Origin: Cupriavidus basilensis OR16
GTDB taxonomy: Bacteria; Pseudomonadota; Gammaproteobacteria; Burkholderiales; Burkholderiaceae
Direction of reading: 5' to 3'
Assembly (NCBI RefSeq): GCF_000243095.1
Contig: NZ_AHJE01000016.1
Location: 174,363 to 238,362, forward strand
DNA: 64,000 nt
The notes under the pieces are model-generated. The model had not been told where the DNA came from. It made no database searches and worked only from the letters and a program-made list of their open reading frames with translations. Below, in pieces: positions 44,580 through 58,193 of the stretch; the stretch's first letter is position 1; each line of letters starts with the position of its first letter. The translations under genes were made by a program, and so were the position numbers.

Positions 44580-45494
44580 TCAGGGCCCGCCGGCCTGCCG
44601 GAGATGCTCCCCGAGAAGCCGCGCGGCGGACGACAAAGGCACGCCCGAGCGCGTTGCCAGCAGCAGCCGCCGGCTGGCCCAATCGTCGGACAAGGCAACC
44701 ATCTGCAGCCCCAGCGCCTTGGCCTGGGCGCGGCACACAGCTTGCGGCAGGACCCCGACGCCAAGGTCGGCTGCAATCATCTGGCACATCGCATCGAAGC
44801 TGCGGACCTGGATGCGAAGCCGAAGCGGCCGCCCGGCCTGCTCCGCCGCACGTGAGATCAGCTCCAGCAACGCACTGCCGCGATTGAGCCCGACCATGTC
44901 GTACTCCAGGCAGCTGGCGAAATCGATACGCCGTTTGCGCGCAAGGGGATGGCGGCGCGAACACAGCAGCGCCAGCGTGTCGGTCTGGAAGTCGCTGATA
45001 TCCAGGCCATCGGTGGGCGTGCCTTCCGAAAACACGCCGATATCGGCCAGGCCTTCCACCAGCGCGCGGGCGATATCGCCGCTGAGCTGTTCCTCGACCT
45101 CGACGTGAATCCCCGGGTGCTGCGACAGGAACGTGGCGAGCCTGGCGGGCAGGAACTCCGTCAGGGCGGACATATTGGCCCACAACCGCACATGGCCCAA
45201 CAAGCCGCGCGAATGGTCCTGCAGCTCCGCGCTGAAGCGCTCGAAGCCCTGGAACAGCCGCATGGCGTGCTGCATGGCCATATGGCCCACGGGCGTGAGC
45301 GTCACGCCCTTTGACGTGCGCTCCAGCAACTGGAAGCCGATGGTCTCCTCGAAATCGGACAGGCGCCGGCTGGCAGCGGACAAGGCGAGGTGGCAGGCGG
45401 CGGCGCCTTGCGTGATGCTACCGGTCTGCACGACCGCGCAGAACAGGCGCAGCGTGACGAAATCTACGCGGGCGGGATTGAGGGGCCAGGTCAT
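44580..45494 (-). CDS. LysR-family transcriptional regulator (HMG-CoA lyase locus)
   Basis: A 304-residue LysR protein. The HTH region is FVTLRLFCAVVQTGSITQGA and ACHLALSAASRRLSDFEETI (about residues 11-50); the effector domain starts GHVRLWANMSALTEFLPARL and contains IGVFSEGTP and LGVGVLPQAVC. It diverges from the HMG-CoA-lyase-like gene across about 200 bp, the typical arrangement for activation by a pathway ligand. The C-terminus (LLGEHLRQAGGP) is complete. Confidence 0.92.
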   Translation of the reverse strand: MTWPLNPARVDFVTLRLFCAVVQTGSITQGAAACHLALSAASRRLSDFEETIGFQLLERTSKGVTLTPVGHMAMQHAMRLFQGFERFSAELQDHSRGLLGHVRLWANMSALTEFLPARLATFLSQHPGIHVEVEEQLSGDIARALVEGLADIGVFSEGTPTDGLDISDFQTDTLALLCSRRHPLARKRRIDFASCLEYDMVGLNRGSALLELISRAAEQAGRPLRLRIQVRSFDAMCQMIAADLGVGVLPQAVCRAQAKALGLQMVALSDDWASRRLLLATRSGVPLSSAARLLGEHLRQAGGP

Positions 45495-45695
45495 TGGCGC
45501 ATTCTAGCGCGGCTCCTTCGCGTTCTGCGAAGCCGGATTGTGGAGATCGCAATTCCGCCGGCGGCGCCGCGCCCATAGAGTGGCGGGAACGACCCGAGCC
45601 ATGACGGCGGCATCACGGCTTGGCGAACACAACCAGGATCAAGCCGCCGGTGGCTGGCCGGCGCGTCATCCGCAACCCGCAAAAGGAGTGCAAGC

Positions 45696-46658
45696 ATGCA
45701 TCACGGCGAAGGCATCCGCCTGCAGTTCAATGAAGTGGCGACCCGCGACGGTTTCCAGATGGAGTGCGATTTCATCGAGACGGATGACAAGGTCGCCCTG
45801 CTCGACGCGCTGGGCGGCCTGGGCTTCGCCAAGATCGAAGTCACGTCGTTCACGTCGCCCAAGGCCATCCCGGCGCTCAAGGATGCCGAGGCGGTCATGC
45901 ACCGCATCCGGCGCGCGCCCGGCGTGGTCTACACCGCGCTGGTGCCCAACGTGCGCGGCGCGCAGCGCGCGCTGGAGTCCGCCACCGACGAGTTCAACCT
46001 TGTCATGTCGGTAAGCGCGACCCATAACCTGGCGAACCTGCGCATGACGCAAGCGCAGTCGTTCAGCCAGTTGCAGGACGTGATCGCGCTCGGCACGCGG
46101 CACGGCGTGCCCGTGAACGTCTCGCTGTCCTGCGTATTCGGCTGCCCGATGGAGGGCGAGATCGCAGCCGAGGCGGTGTCCGGATGGATCGCCCGCTTTG
46201 CCGGGCAGGGCGTGCGCGGCATCACCCTGTGCGACACCACCGGCATGGCGTTTCCCAGCCAGGTGCAGGCACTGTGCGAGGCCGTGCAGGCACGCTTCCC
46301 GGCGCTGGCATTCACCGCCCATTTCCACAACACGCGCGGCATGGGACTGGTCAATGCCGTCGCTGCGGCGCAAAGCGGCATCCGCCGCTTCGACACGTCC
46401 CTCGGCGGCATCGGCGGCTGCCCTTATGCGCCTGGTGCCACCGGCAACGTCGCCACCGAGGACATGGTGCATATGTTCGACTGCATGGGCTATGACACCG
46501 GCATGGACCTGCCCGGCCTGCTGGACGCCGCTGCCACCCTGCGCCAGCTCCTGCGGCACGACCTGCCCGCGCAGGTATCGCAAGCCGGCCCGCGCCTGAC
46601 CCGGCATGCCCCGCCATCGGATTTCGAGGACATTCGCGAGCGTGCGCTTGCGCGCTGA
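45696..46658 (+). CDS. Hydroxymethylglutaryl-CoA lyase-like enzyme
   Basis: A 320-residue DRE-TIM metallolyase. NEVATRDGFQME carries the RDGxQ catalytic Arg-Asp, KIEVTSFTSPKAIPAL and HFHNTRGMGLVNAVAA supply metal and substrate contacts (HFHNTRG), and SLGGIGGCPYAPGATGNVATED is the HMG-CoA lyase signature with the catalytic Cys. The reaction cleaves HMG-CoA to acetyl-CoA and acetoacetate, as in leucine or terpenoid catabolism. AAAAGGAGTGCAAGC is a strong ribosome binding site. Other members of the family use related acyl-CoAs; with no CoA transferase adjacent, the substrate is provisional. Confidence 0.92.
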   Translation: MHHGEGIRLQFNEVATRDGFQMECDFIETDDKVALLDALGGLGFAKIEVTSFTSPKAIPALKDAEAVMHRIRRAPGVVYTALVPNVRGAQRALESATDEFNLVMSVSATHNLANLRMTQAQSFSQLQDVIALGTRHGVPVNVSLSCVFGCPMEGEIAAEAVSGWIARFAGQGVRGITLCDTTGMAFPSQVQALCEAVQARFPALAFTAHFHNTRGMGLVNAVAAAQSGIRRFDTSLGGIGGCPYAPGATGNVATEDMVHMFDCMGYDTGMDLPGLLDAAATLRQLLRHDLPAQVSQAGPRLTRHAPPSDFEDIRERALAR

Positions 46659-46823
46659 GGCCACGGCGTATATTGACGCCCCGCCCGGCCTGCTGCATGA
46701 TCCGCCAATGCACTTCCCGGCTCTCGACACCGCAACCACCAGCAGGACCACTACCACGACCGCGCACGGCGGGTCGTGTGGTCGGACCATGAGCCCGGGA
46801 TAGCCCACTCAAGGATTCACCCC

Positions 46824-46860
46824 AAGGCCCCGCCAGCGATGGACGGGGCCTTTTGGTTTC
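46824..46860 (+). terminator. Rho-independent terminator after the HMG-CoA lyase gene
   Basis: AAGGCCCCG (46824-46832) pairs with CGGGGCCTT (46844-46852) over an 11-base loop and is followed by TTTTGGTTT. It separates the lyase from the cysteine hydrolase downstream. Confidence 0.9.
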
Positions 46861-46892
46861 TGCGCCCGCGCTGGCCTCCCAGGAGAAACACC

Positions 46893-47447
46893 ATGCCTAG
46901 CAGTGCAAGCCCCGGACGTTCCGCCCTGTTGATCATCGACATGCAGGTCGGCATGTTCAACGGCCCGCAAGCGCCCTATGAAGGGCCACGCGTCCTCGCC
47001 ACCATCAACGCGCTCATCGCTAAAGCCCGCGAAGCGGGCGCGCCCGTCTTTGCCGTGCGCCACACCGGCCCGCAGGGGTCTGCGCTGGAGCCCGGCAGCG
47101 CGCTGTCGCAACTGCTTCCCGAGCTTGCGATAGATGCCGTGGTGGACACGGTGTTCGATAAAGCCCGGCCCAACTGCTTTACCGGTACCGGGCTGGCAGG
47201 CTGGCTGGCGGATGCCCGCGTTGCCGAACTGGTCATTGCCGGCATGAAGACGGAGTACTGCGTCGACACGACTTGCCGCGCCGCCGCTGAGCTAGGCTTC
47301 AGGCCGGTGCTGGTCGCGGACGGACATACCTGCATGGACACGCCGGTGCTGCCGGCAAAGGCCATCATCGCGCATCACAACCGGACTTTGAGCGGGCCGT
47401 TCGTGAAACTGGTGAACGCAGCGGAATGCCGGTTCACGGAACAATAA
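46893..47447 (+). CDS. Cysteine hydrolase (isochorismatase family)
   Basis: A 184-residue enzyme with the Asp-Lys-Cys triad of the family: Asp in LLIIDMQVGMF, Lys in TVFDKARPNCFTGT and Cys in GMKTEYCVDTTCRAAAEL. Members act on isochorismate, nicotinamide, carbamoylsarcosine or ureidoacrylate. Start 46893 follows AGGAGAAACACC, and a terminator just upstream rules out a longer frame. The family member here cannot be specified. Confidence 0.9.
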   Translation: MPSSASPGRSALLIIDMQVGMFNGPQAPYEGPRVLATINALIAKAREAGAPVFAVRHTGPQGSALEPGSALSQLLPELAIDAVVDTVFDKARPNCFTGTGLAGWLADARVAELVIAGMKTEYCVDTTCRAAAELGFRPVLVADGHTCMDTPVLPAKAIIAHHNRTLSGPFVKLVNAAECRFTEQ

Positions 47448-47468
47448 ACACAGCAATCAACAACAACA

Positions 47469-49130
47469 ATGCAGTCACCGAAAACCTGCTTCCTGATCCT
47501 GGCCCTGTCGCTGGCCACCCACGGGCAAGCTGCCGAGCCCAGGATCTCGGCCGGCCGCTACCACAACCTGGCGATCGCAACCGACGGGGCCGTCTACTGG
47601 TGGGGTAACGATTTTGGCGTGTCCTTCCGCCTGCATCAGCGTGAAGCGCCAAAGGGTCCGGCGCGGGTGGCGGGCTTGCCGCCGATACGGGCGGTCGCGG
47701 CGGGCTACGAGCACAGCGTGGCGGTGGCCGAGGATGGCGCGGTCTACGAATGGGGCTTCAGCCCCTACCAGTCGCACCTGGTCATGATGTTGCAGCCCGT
47801 ACTCGGCCTGTGTGAGATCACGCGCATCGCTTCCGGCGGCCACGGTAAGGACCCCTGCACGCAAGCGCAGATCGCGCGCGCCGCCCGCATGCAGGTGCTC
47901 GAGCCCCAGCGCATCCCGGGGCTACCGCCGGCGAGCGATGCGGCGGCGACGGACAGTGTCACGGTCATGCTGAGCCGCGACGGCGATGTCTATTGCTGGG
48001 ATCCCGGCACGTCGCCCCAGCGCATTCCTGGCCTGGAGAAGATCAAGGCGGTAGCGCTGGGCCAATTCCATGGCGTGGCCTTGCGCGAGGACGGTGCTGT
48101 GCTGACCTGGGGCGGCAACGCCAGCGGTGAGCTCGGGCACCCCTCGTCCAGCGCGGAGTCCATCTGCCGCAACCCCGATCCGCAGGTCGCATTCACGCAA
48201 GCCGTGGGCATCGGGGCCGGCGTCAAGAATACCTACGCGCTGCGTGCCGACGGCTCGATCTGGGGATGGGGCAACAACTGGAGCGGCCAGTTGGGCATCA
48301 AGACCGTGGTCAATAGCATCGAGCCGAACATCCCGGCACCTCGCCGCATTGCCACCCTGCCCGATGTCCGGCAACTGGCCGCCGGTTCGTCGCACGTGAT
48401 CGCCAGGACCGCCACCGGCGAACTCCATGCCTGGGGCGGCAATACCTGGAGCAGGCTGGGCGTGGCGCGCATGCCGGAGAGCTTGCCGCCCATTGCCATT
48501 GCCCCGATGGACACGGTGAGCGCTATCTCCGCCTACGACCACAACCTTGCCTTGACGCGCGAGGGCTATCTTTGCACCTGGGGCGGCAATACCTATGGCG
48601 AGACCCGGCCAGATAGCAAGCGGCGCGATATCCCGGGCCCGGTGCCGGTGATGATGGCCGATGGTGTCACGCCGCTCAACCTCCTCGCCGCCGAAGGTGC
48701 CACCCGCCCGGCACCCGCGCGCGTCTGCGGCGACGCGCAATGGCAAACGCGCTTTGCCCTCTGGGACCAGGCCGAGCTGCAACTCAGGCAGCGAGCAGAG
48801 CGCGAGCGCGCACTGGCGAAGAGGACCGATTTCAGATCGCCGATCGCGCTCGACACCACGGCCTTGATCGAGGCCACCGCACGGCGCAACCAGGCAGCGG
48901 TGGAGCGCCTGCTGGCCACGGGCGAAGCGGACCTCGATGCGCGGGACGGCAAGGGCAATACGGCCTTGATGGTTGCGGCCAGCGGCAAGCAGCTTGACAC
49001 CGTGCGCCTGCTCCTGGCGAAAGGAGCCAACCCGCAAATCAAGAACCTGAGCGGCGACACCGCTTTGTCCCTGGCGCAAAGCCGCGGCGACAGCGAGGCC
49101 GTGCAGGCCCTGCAGTCCGCGGCCAAGTAG
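47469..49130 (+). CDS. Secreted RCC1-like propeller with C-terminal ankyrin repeats
   Basis: A 553-residue protein. Residues 1-21 are a signal peptide (CFLILALSLATHGQAA). Seven RCC1-type blades follow, each with a GxxHxxAL...DGxVxxWG pattern: YHNLAIATDGAVYWWG, YEHSVAVAEDGAVYEWG, VTVMLSRDGDVYCWD, FHGVALREDGAVLTWGGN, NTYALRADGSIWGWGNN, HVIARTATGELHAWGGN and HNLALTREGYLCTWGGN. After a helical linker (LWDQAELQLRQRAERERALA) come about three ankyrin repeats from residue 455 (IEATARRNQAAVERLLATGE, KGNTALMVAASGKQLDTVRL, SGDTALSLAQ). Both parts are protein-interaction modules; a periplasmic or extracellular binding role is inferred. Few bacterial proteins join the two. Confidence 0.85.
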   Translation: MQSPKTCFLILALSLATHGQAAEPRISAGRYHNLAIATDGAVYWWGNDFGVSFRLHQREAPKGPARVAGLPPIRAVAAGYEHSVAVAEDGAVYEWGFSPYQSHLVMMLQPVLGLCEITRIASGGHGKDPCTQAQIARAARMQVLEPQRIPGLPPASDAAATDSVTVMLSRDGDVYCWDPGTSPQRIPGLEKIKAVALGQFHGVALREDGAVLTWGGNASGELGHPSSSAESICRNPDPQVAFTQAVGIGAGVKNTYALRADGSIWGWGNNWSGQLGIKTVVNSIEPNIPAPRRIATLPDVRQLAAGSSHVIARTATGELHAWGGNTWSRLGVARMPESLPPIAIAPMDTVSAISAYDHNLALTREGYLCTWGGNTYGETRPDSKRRDIPGPVPVMMADGVTPLNLLAAEGATRPAPARVCGDAQWQTRFALWDQAELQLRQRAERERALAKRTDFRSPIALDTTALIEATARRNQAAVERLLATGEADLDARDGKGNTALMVAASGKQLDTVRLLLAKGANPQIKNLSGDTALSLAQSRGDSEAVQALQSAAK

Positions 49131-49244
49131 TGGCGAGCGCGCCGCGCCGCGCCGCCTTCTGGCATCATGAGTGCGCTTTGGCCTCGGCCTGTGCAGCGGC
49201 CAAGGCGCAGTCGATGCGACCCACATTGAAGGTGATCACACACC

Positions 49245-49628
49245 ATGCCCACGCCAGAAACCATCGAGAAGTTCATCGCAAGAGTCGAGCAGAATGCGCA
49301 CGCCGAGGCCGTCGAGGAGTTCTATACCGAGAACGCTTCGATGCGGGAGAATCAGGCCCCGCCCAGGGTGGGCCGCCACCTGCATGTGGCCAACGAACGC
49401 AAGGTCATGTCCAACACCGCGTCCCTGACCTCGACATGCGTTCGCCCGGTATTCGTGAATGGCGACAAGGTAGTCGTACGCTGGATATTCCGTTTCGAAT
49501 GGCGCGATGGCACCGTCACCGAGATGGAAGAACTGGCGTATCAGCGGTGGGAAGGCGAGCGCATCGCCGAAGAACAGTTCTTCTACGACCCGGCGCAACG
49601 CGTGCCAAGGCGGCCCGCAGCCGCGTGA
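49245..49628 (+). CDS. NTF2-like (SnoaL-type) small protein
   Basis: A 127-residue alpha+beta cone-fold protein of the nuclear transport factor 2-like superfamily: KFIARVEQNAHAEAVEEFYTENASM (helix-helix) then FVNGDKVVVRWIFRFEW and EMEELAYQRWEGERIAEEQFFYDP (curved sheet). Members include ketosteroid-isomerase-like enzymes and binding proteins. No catalytic pair could be assigned. Start 49245 is Met; it is monocistronic. Confidence 0.8.
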   Translation: MPTPETIEKFIARVEQNAHAEAVEEFYTENASMRENQAPPRVGRHLHVANERKVMSNTASLTSTCVRPVFVNGDKVVVRWIFRFEWRDGTVTEMEELAYQRWEGERIAEEQFFYDPAQRVPRRPAAA

Positions 49629-49807
49629 GAAGCGCCTCGCGTTTGCCATCGAGCACCTTGTAACGTATGCCACAAATTGACCCAAGGACTGAGCCGAGCG
49701 TTTCACTGAAAGGCCATGCCCGCAGCGACTGCCAGGTGAAATAGAGGGTTAACACGCGGTTTTTGCCAAGCTACCCAAGTGATATTCTCCGATTTGTTTC
49801 GCAATAT

Positions 49808-49821
49808 GTAATGTTTATTAC
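49808..49821. promoter_or_regulatory. GTAAT-n4-ATTAC palindrome upstream of the RpiR gene
   Basis: GTAATGTTTATTAC lies about 55 bp before the RpiR-family start in an AT-rich island (49780-49825). Dyad symmetry and position fit an autoregulatory RpiR/MurR operator. Confidence 0.5.
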
Positions 49822-49873
49822 GTCATACGGCCGCACCACAAAGTGACAAGGCAGTCCCTTTTCGGAGAACGGC

Positions 49874-50679
49874 TTGGCCAGGTCATCAATCAGGGAAAGG
49901 CTGGCCGACCAGGCCCCCGGCTTCACCACGTCGGAGATGAAGGTAGTAGATACGCTGCTCGCCAGCTACCCGAGCGCCGCGCTGACTTCCATCTCGAACC
50001 TCGCGGGGCAAGCCGGGGTCAGCGATCCGACGGTGTACCGGCTGGTCGTGAAGCTGGGATTCGATGGCTACCCGTCATTCCAGCGAGCGCTCCTGGCGGA
50101 GGTCGATGAGGCCATGAACTCGCCGCTCTCCCGGCTCGGCGCGCGGGGCAACACGGCACCCGGAGAGGATTTCCAGAAGGCTTCGCTGGCAAGCCTGGCG
50201 ATGTCGGTCGAGCGTGTGGCGCAGCGCGCTTTGGACGATCGAGCTTGTTTCTGGCCTCGCGGCTCGCGTCGCACCTGACGCATATCCGGCCCAAGGTCCG
50301 TCTCGTCGAGCCTGCCCTGGAGCGGGCCAACGAGGTACTGGTCGACATCGGGCCAAACGATGCGCTGGTCGTCTTCGACTACCGCCGCTATCAGAAAAGC
50401 GTCATCGAATTTGCCGCCGCGGCGCATCGCCTGGGCGCCAGGATCATCCTGTTTACCGACGAGTGGAAGTCGCCGATTGCCGGCTTCGCCACGGCCACGC
50501 TAAGCAGCTTTGTACAGACCGGCTCACCGTTCGATACCAAGGTACCCGCGCTGGCGCAGTGCGAGACCTTGATTGCCGCGCTCATTGCCCGCTTTCCCGA
50601 GGAGGCAAAGCGCCGGCTCGAAGCCATCGAGGCCGTGCGCAGTTCTGCCACGCCCGAGGGTGCAAGCATCGATTTCTAG
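49874..50679 (+). pseudogene. MurR/RpiR-family regulator with out-of-frame internal deletion
   Basis: The N-terminus (TTG start, ARSSIRERLADQAPGFTTSE) has the RpiR HTH: ASYPSAALTSISNLAGQAG, SDPTVYRLVVKLGFDGYPSF. It continues to QRALDDRA and then changes frame at about 50240 into LFLASRLASHLTHIRPKVR, the SIS sugar-phosphate-binding domain (ALVVFDYRRYQKSVIEFA, ARIILFTDEWKSPIAG) ending at 50679. Around 35 residues of linker and SIS start (normally including a GGRFS-type loop) are missing. An intact protein would have about 290-300 residues. Its neighbour downstream is gamma-glutamyltransferase, with which it probably shared a transcript or control. Confidence 0.82.
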
Positions 50680-50708
50680 GATGTCTTTCCTTTCCGGAGA
50701 ATATTGAA

Positions 50709-52574
50709 ATGGCCACTCAGCAGTTTTCATTGATGCGCCGGGGCAGCCCACTGGCCGTGGCGCTCGCCCTGCTAAGCGCATGCTCGACGCAAACCGGCGT
50801 GTCCCCGACGCCGCTGGCCACTGCCGCCCCCACGGCAACCGCCCTGCCCGCGGCGCCGGAAGTCTCGTCCGGCTACCGGCAGGGCATGACGACCACTTAC
50901 GCCGACAAGCACATGGCTGCGGCCGCCAATCCCCTCGCTACCGAAGCTGGCCGCAAGATCCTGCGCGCGGGTGGCACCGCCATCGACGCCGCCGTTGCCA
51001 TGCAGGCCGTGCTGACGCTGGTGGAGCCGCAGGCCACCGGCATCGGCGGCGGCGCCTTCATCATGTACTGGGATGGCAAGCGCGTGCAGGCCTATGACGG
51101 CCGCGAGACCGCGCCCGCCGGTGCCGACGAGAACTTGTTCATGCGCCCCGACGGCAAGCCCATGAGCTTCAGCGAAGGGCAGATCGGCGGGCGCTCGGTG
51201 GGCACCCCCGGCGTGCTGCGCGCGCTGGAACTGGCGCATCGCCAGCATGGCAAGCTGCCCTGGGCCAAGCTGTTCGAGCCGGCCATCGCGCTGGCGGAGC
51301 AGGGTTTCCCGATTTCGCCGCGCCTTTATACGCAGATCGCCGCCGACAAGTTCCTCCCGGCCTCGCCCGAGATGGCGGCCTACTTCCTCACGCCGGACGG
51401 CAAGCCCAAACCCGTTGGCACCATGCTGAAGAATCCGGCGCTGGCCAAGACGCTGCGCGAGATCGCTCACCGCGGGTCAAACGTGCTCTATACCGGCCCG
51501 ATTGCCAGCGAGATCGTCAAGCAGGTCAACGGCAGCGCCAACCCGGGCTCGCTCTCGCTGGTGGACCTGCGGGATTACCGCGCCAGGGAGCGCGCGCCCA
51601 TTTGCAGCGACTACAAGCGCTGGACGATCTGCGGCATGCCCCCGCCCTCGTCAGGCGGCATCGCGATCGCGCAGATGCTCGGCACCTTGCAGGCGCTGGA
51701 GGCAAAGAACCCGAAATACGCGCTCGCCGCGCTCAAGCCGAAACAGGTGGCGACGCCTGCCGGTACCGAGCCGGGCATCGACGCCGTGCACGCGCTTTCC
51801 GAAGCCGGGCGCCTGGCCTATGCCGACCGCGGCCTCTATGTGGCGGACGCGGATTTCGTGCCCGTCAATGTGGCGGGGCTGCTGAACCGTGACTACCTGG
51901 CAAGCCGCGCGAGCCTGATCGGCGACGAGAGCATGGACAAGGCGGAGGCCGGCTTGCCACCCGGCGCCACACTCGCGCTGGCGCCGGACCGCTCGCCGCC
52001 GCGCGTGTCCACCTCGCAGATCGTCGCGGTGGACAACACGGGCGGTGCGATTTCCATGACCACCACCGTGGAGAGCTATTTTGGCTCGCACCTGATGGTG
52101 CGCGGCTTCGTGCTAAACAACCAGCTCACCGACTTCTCCTTCGTGCCGAGCGAGAACGGCAAGCCCGTCGCCAACCGCGTGCAGCCCGGCAAGCGCCCGC
52201 GCTCGTCGATGGCGCCCACGCTGGTGTTCGACCGCGAGAGCGGCAAGCTGGTCGCAACCGTGGGCTCGCCCGGCGGCTCGCAGATCATCGAATACGTGTC
52301 CAAGACGCTGGTGGGCCTGCTGGACTGGAACATGGATGTGCAAGCTGCCATCAACCTGCCCAACTTCGGCAGCCGCAACGGGCCGACGGAACTGGAAGCC
52401 GGCCTGGTCAGCCCGGCCCTGGTGCAGGGCCTGAAAGACCGTGGGCATGAGGTCGCGCAGATCGAGATGACCAGCGGCACGCAGGCCATCATGCGCCGCC
52501 AGCGCCCCGACGGCACGTGGGCCTGGGCCGGCGGCGCCGACCCGCGCCGCGAGGGAGTTGCACTGGGAGATTAA
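50709..52574 (+). CDS. ggt: Gamma-glutamyltransferase, lipoprotein form
   Basis: A 621-residue Ntn-hydrolase that cleaves or transfers the gamma-glutamyl group of glutathione and related compounds. Start 50709 follows GGAGAATATTGAA. The signal peptide ends in a lipobox-like LLSAC, so an outer-membrane-anchored periplasmic form is likely. Large-subunit marks are HMAAAANPLATEAGRKIL and GGNAIDAAVA-like GGTAIDAAVAMQAVL, TGIGGGAFIMYWDG. The small subunit would begin at the Thr of STSQIVAVD (family TTH; here T followed by Ser-Gln). Later ISMTTTVESYFGS, LNNQLTDFS, PGKRPRSSMAPTLV and GSPGGSQII are the substrate-binding signatures. The His to Gln-type change beside the nucleophile is mild. Confidence 0.93.
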   Translation: MATQQFSLMRRGSPLAVALALLSACSTQTGVSPTPLATAAPTATALPAAPEVSSGYRQGMTTTYADKHMAAAANPLATEAGRKILRAGGTAIDAAVAMQAVLTLVEPQATGIGGGAFIMYWDGKRVQAYDGRETAPAGADENLFMRPDGKPMSFSEGQIGGRSVGTPGVLRALELAHRQHGKLPWAKLFEPAIALAEQGFPISPRLYTQIAADKFLPASPEMAAYFLTPDGKPKPVGTMLKNPALAKTLREIAHRGSNVLYTGPIASEIVKQVNGSANPGSLSLVDLRDYRARERAPICSDYKRWTICGMPPPSSGGIAIAQMLGTLQALEAKNPKYALAALKPKQVATPAGTEPGIDAVHALSEAGRLAYADRGLYVADADFVPVNVAGLLNRDYLASRASLIGDESMDKAEAGLPPGATLALAPDRSPPRVSTSQIVAVDNTGGAISMTTTVESYFGSHLMVRGFVLNNQLTDFSFVPSENGKPVANRVQPGKRPRSSMAPTLVFDRESGKLVATVGSPGGSQIIEYVSKTLVGLLDWNMDVQAAINLPNFGSRNGPTELEAGLVSPALVQGLKDRGHEVAQIEMTSGTQAIMRRQRPDGTWAWAGGADPRREGVALGD

Positions 52575-52592
52575 GCGCCGGGACTGCGACGC

Positions 52593-52620
52593 AAAAGGCC
52601 GGCCCTCGGGCCGGCCTTTT
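52593..52620. terminator. Bidirectional terminator between ggt and mreB
   Basis: AAAAGGCCGGCCC and GGGCCGGCCTTTT form a perfect 13-bp palindrome around TC. It can terminate ggt (plus) and the mreB-like gene (minus), whose stops lie on both sides. Confidence 0.92.
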
Positions 52621-52640
52621 GCTTTGCGGCCTGCCAGCCG

Positions 52641-54118
<1,478 letters not shown>

Positions 54119-55084
54119 CTACCGCGTCGCGCAGCCGCTCGATTCCGTGGCCTTGCCCGTCAGCATCAGATGCGGGTCCGGCGCGTGGCTGATGAACGAC
54201 CAGAGCTCGTCGACCAGCGGCTTCGGGCTGGCCGCCGAGCGGTACAGGCGGATGTCGAGGCTGGTTGCCCACGATGCAGGCCCTGCCAACACCAGCTTGC
54301 CCTCCTTCAGTTCGTCGCTGACGCAGCTCTCCGGCAACCAGCCCACGCCGTGCCCGGCGACGACCATGGCTTTCAGGGCCTCCGACATGTGCGTCTCGAA
54401 GCAGCGCTGCAAGCCGTACGGCTCCGGAGCGTTGAGCAGTATCATCTCGACCACGTTGCCAAGGAACGCGCCGGATGAATAGGCCATGAATGGCAAGGGA
54501 TTGGCGCTCGTGCCCGGCAGCCGGAAGATCGGCTGCCCCTGCTGGTCCGGCGCGGAGAACGGGAGGATCCGCTCCACGCCCAGCATCAGGAACGGGAAAC
54601 CGTTCGGGTCCAGCAGGATCGGCAATTGCTGATGGTGGTAGCCCAGCAGGATGTCGCAGTTGTCGTCCACCAGTTGCTGGACGCCCTCGGGCACGTTCAC
54701 CGCATGCACGCAGGCGCTCAGCGAGCCGAAGCGCTCATGCAGGTACTTGAGCCAGGCCGGGAAGAAGGGAAAAAACAAGGTGTGCGCCACCGAGAAACGG
54801 ATCACCTTATCGCTCTCGGCGAGGGGCTGGCGGCTGCTCAGCAATGCGCGTGCGGCATAAGCGTCGCGCAGCAGGTCCGCGGCCAGGCGCCGGAACAGCC
54901 AGCCCGCCGTGGTCAATGTGGCCGGATGCACGCTGCGATCCACCAGGCTGGCGCCAAGCCACTCCTCAAGGGCCATGATACGGCGGCTGAACGCCGACTG
55001 GGTGATATGCCGGTCGCCTGCCGCGCGCGAAAAACTGCGCGTTTCAGCCAAGCACAGGAAGTCTTCAAGCCACTTGGTTTCCAT
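54119..55084 (-). CDS. LysR-family transcriptional regulator (HypT-like)
   Basis: A 321-residue regulator. Its N-terminus METKWLEDFLCLAETRSFSRAA and the ITQSAFSRRIMALEEWLGASL block fit the LysR subgroup that includes HypT/YjiE. The effector domain begins VIRFSVAHTLFFPFFPAWL. It lies beside the periplasmic asparaginase gene, on the same strand, in a group devoted to aspartate/asparagine use, so control of that group is plausible. No signature of hypochlorite sensing can be confirmed. Confidence 0.88.
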   Translation of the reverse strand: METKWLEDFLCLAETRSFSRAAGDRHITQSAFSRRIMALEEWLGASLVDRSVHPATLTTAGWLFRRLAADLLRDAYAARALLSSRQPLAESDKVIRFSVAHTLFFPFFPAWLKYLHERFGSLSACVHAVNVPEGVQQLVDDNCDILLGYHHQQLPILLDPNGFPFLMLGVERILPFSAPDQQGQPIFRLPGTSANPLPFMAYSSGAFLGNVVEMILLNAPEPYGLQRCFETHMSEALKAMVVAGHGVGWLPESCVSDELKEGKLVLAGPASWATSLDIRLYRSAASPKPLVDELWSFISHAPDPHLMLTGKATESSGCATR

Positions 55085-55266
55085 AATGGAATGTACTCAA
55101 CATCAGGAGGAGGGGACGCGCTGTCTATAGCACATCTTACGGCAATGCGGCGCTGCCCAGACCGGGGGAACCCCGATGGCACCATGAGAGGTTTTTGCCA
55201 CATTTATCCGAATCTGCCACGTTCCTCCCCGGCCTCCCGTGGCAAGCGGAAGGCCTTGGCACTCGC

Positions 55267-58157
<2,891 letters not shown>

Positions 58158-58193
58158 GCCGGCGGGCAAGACGTGCCCGGCGTCGGCCGGGCC

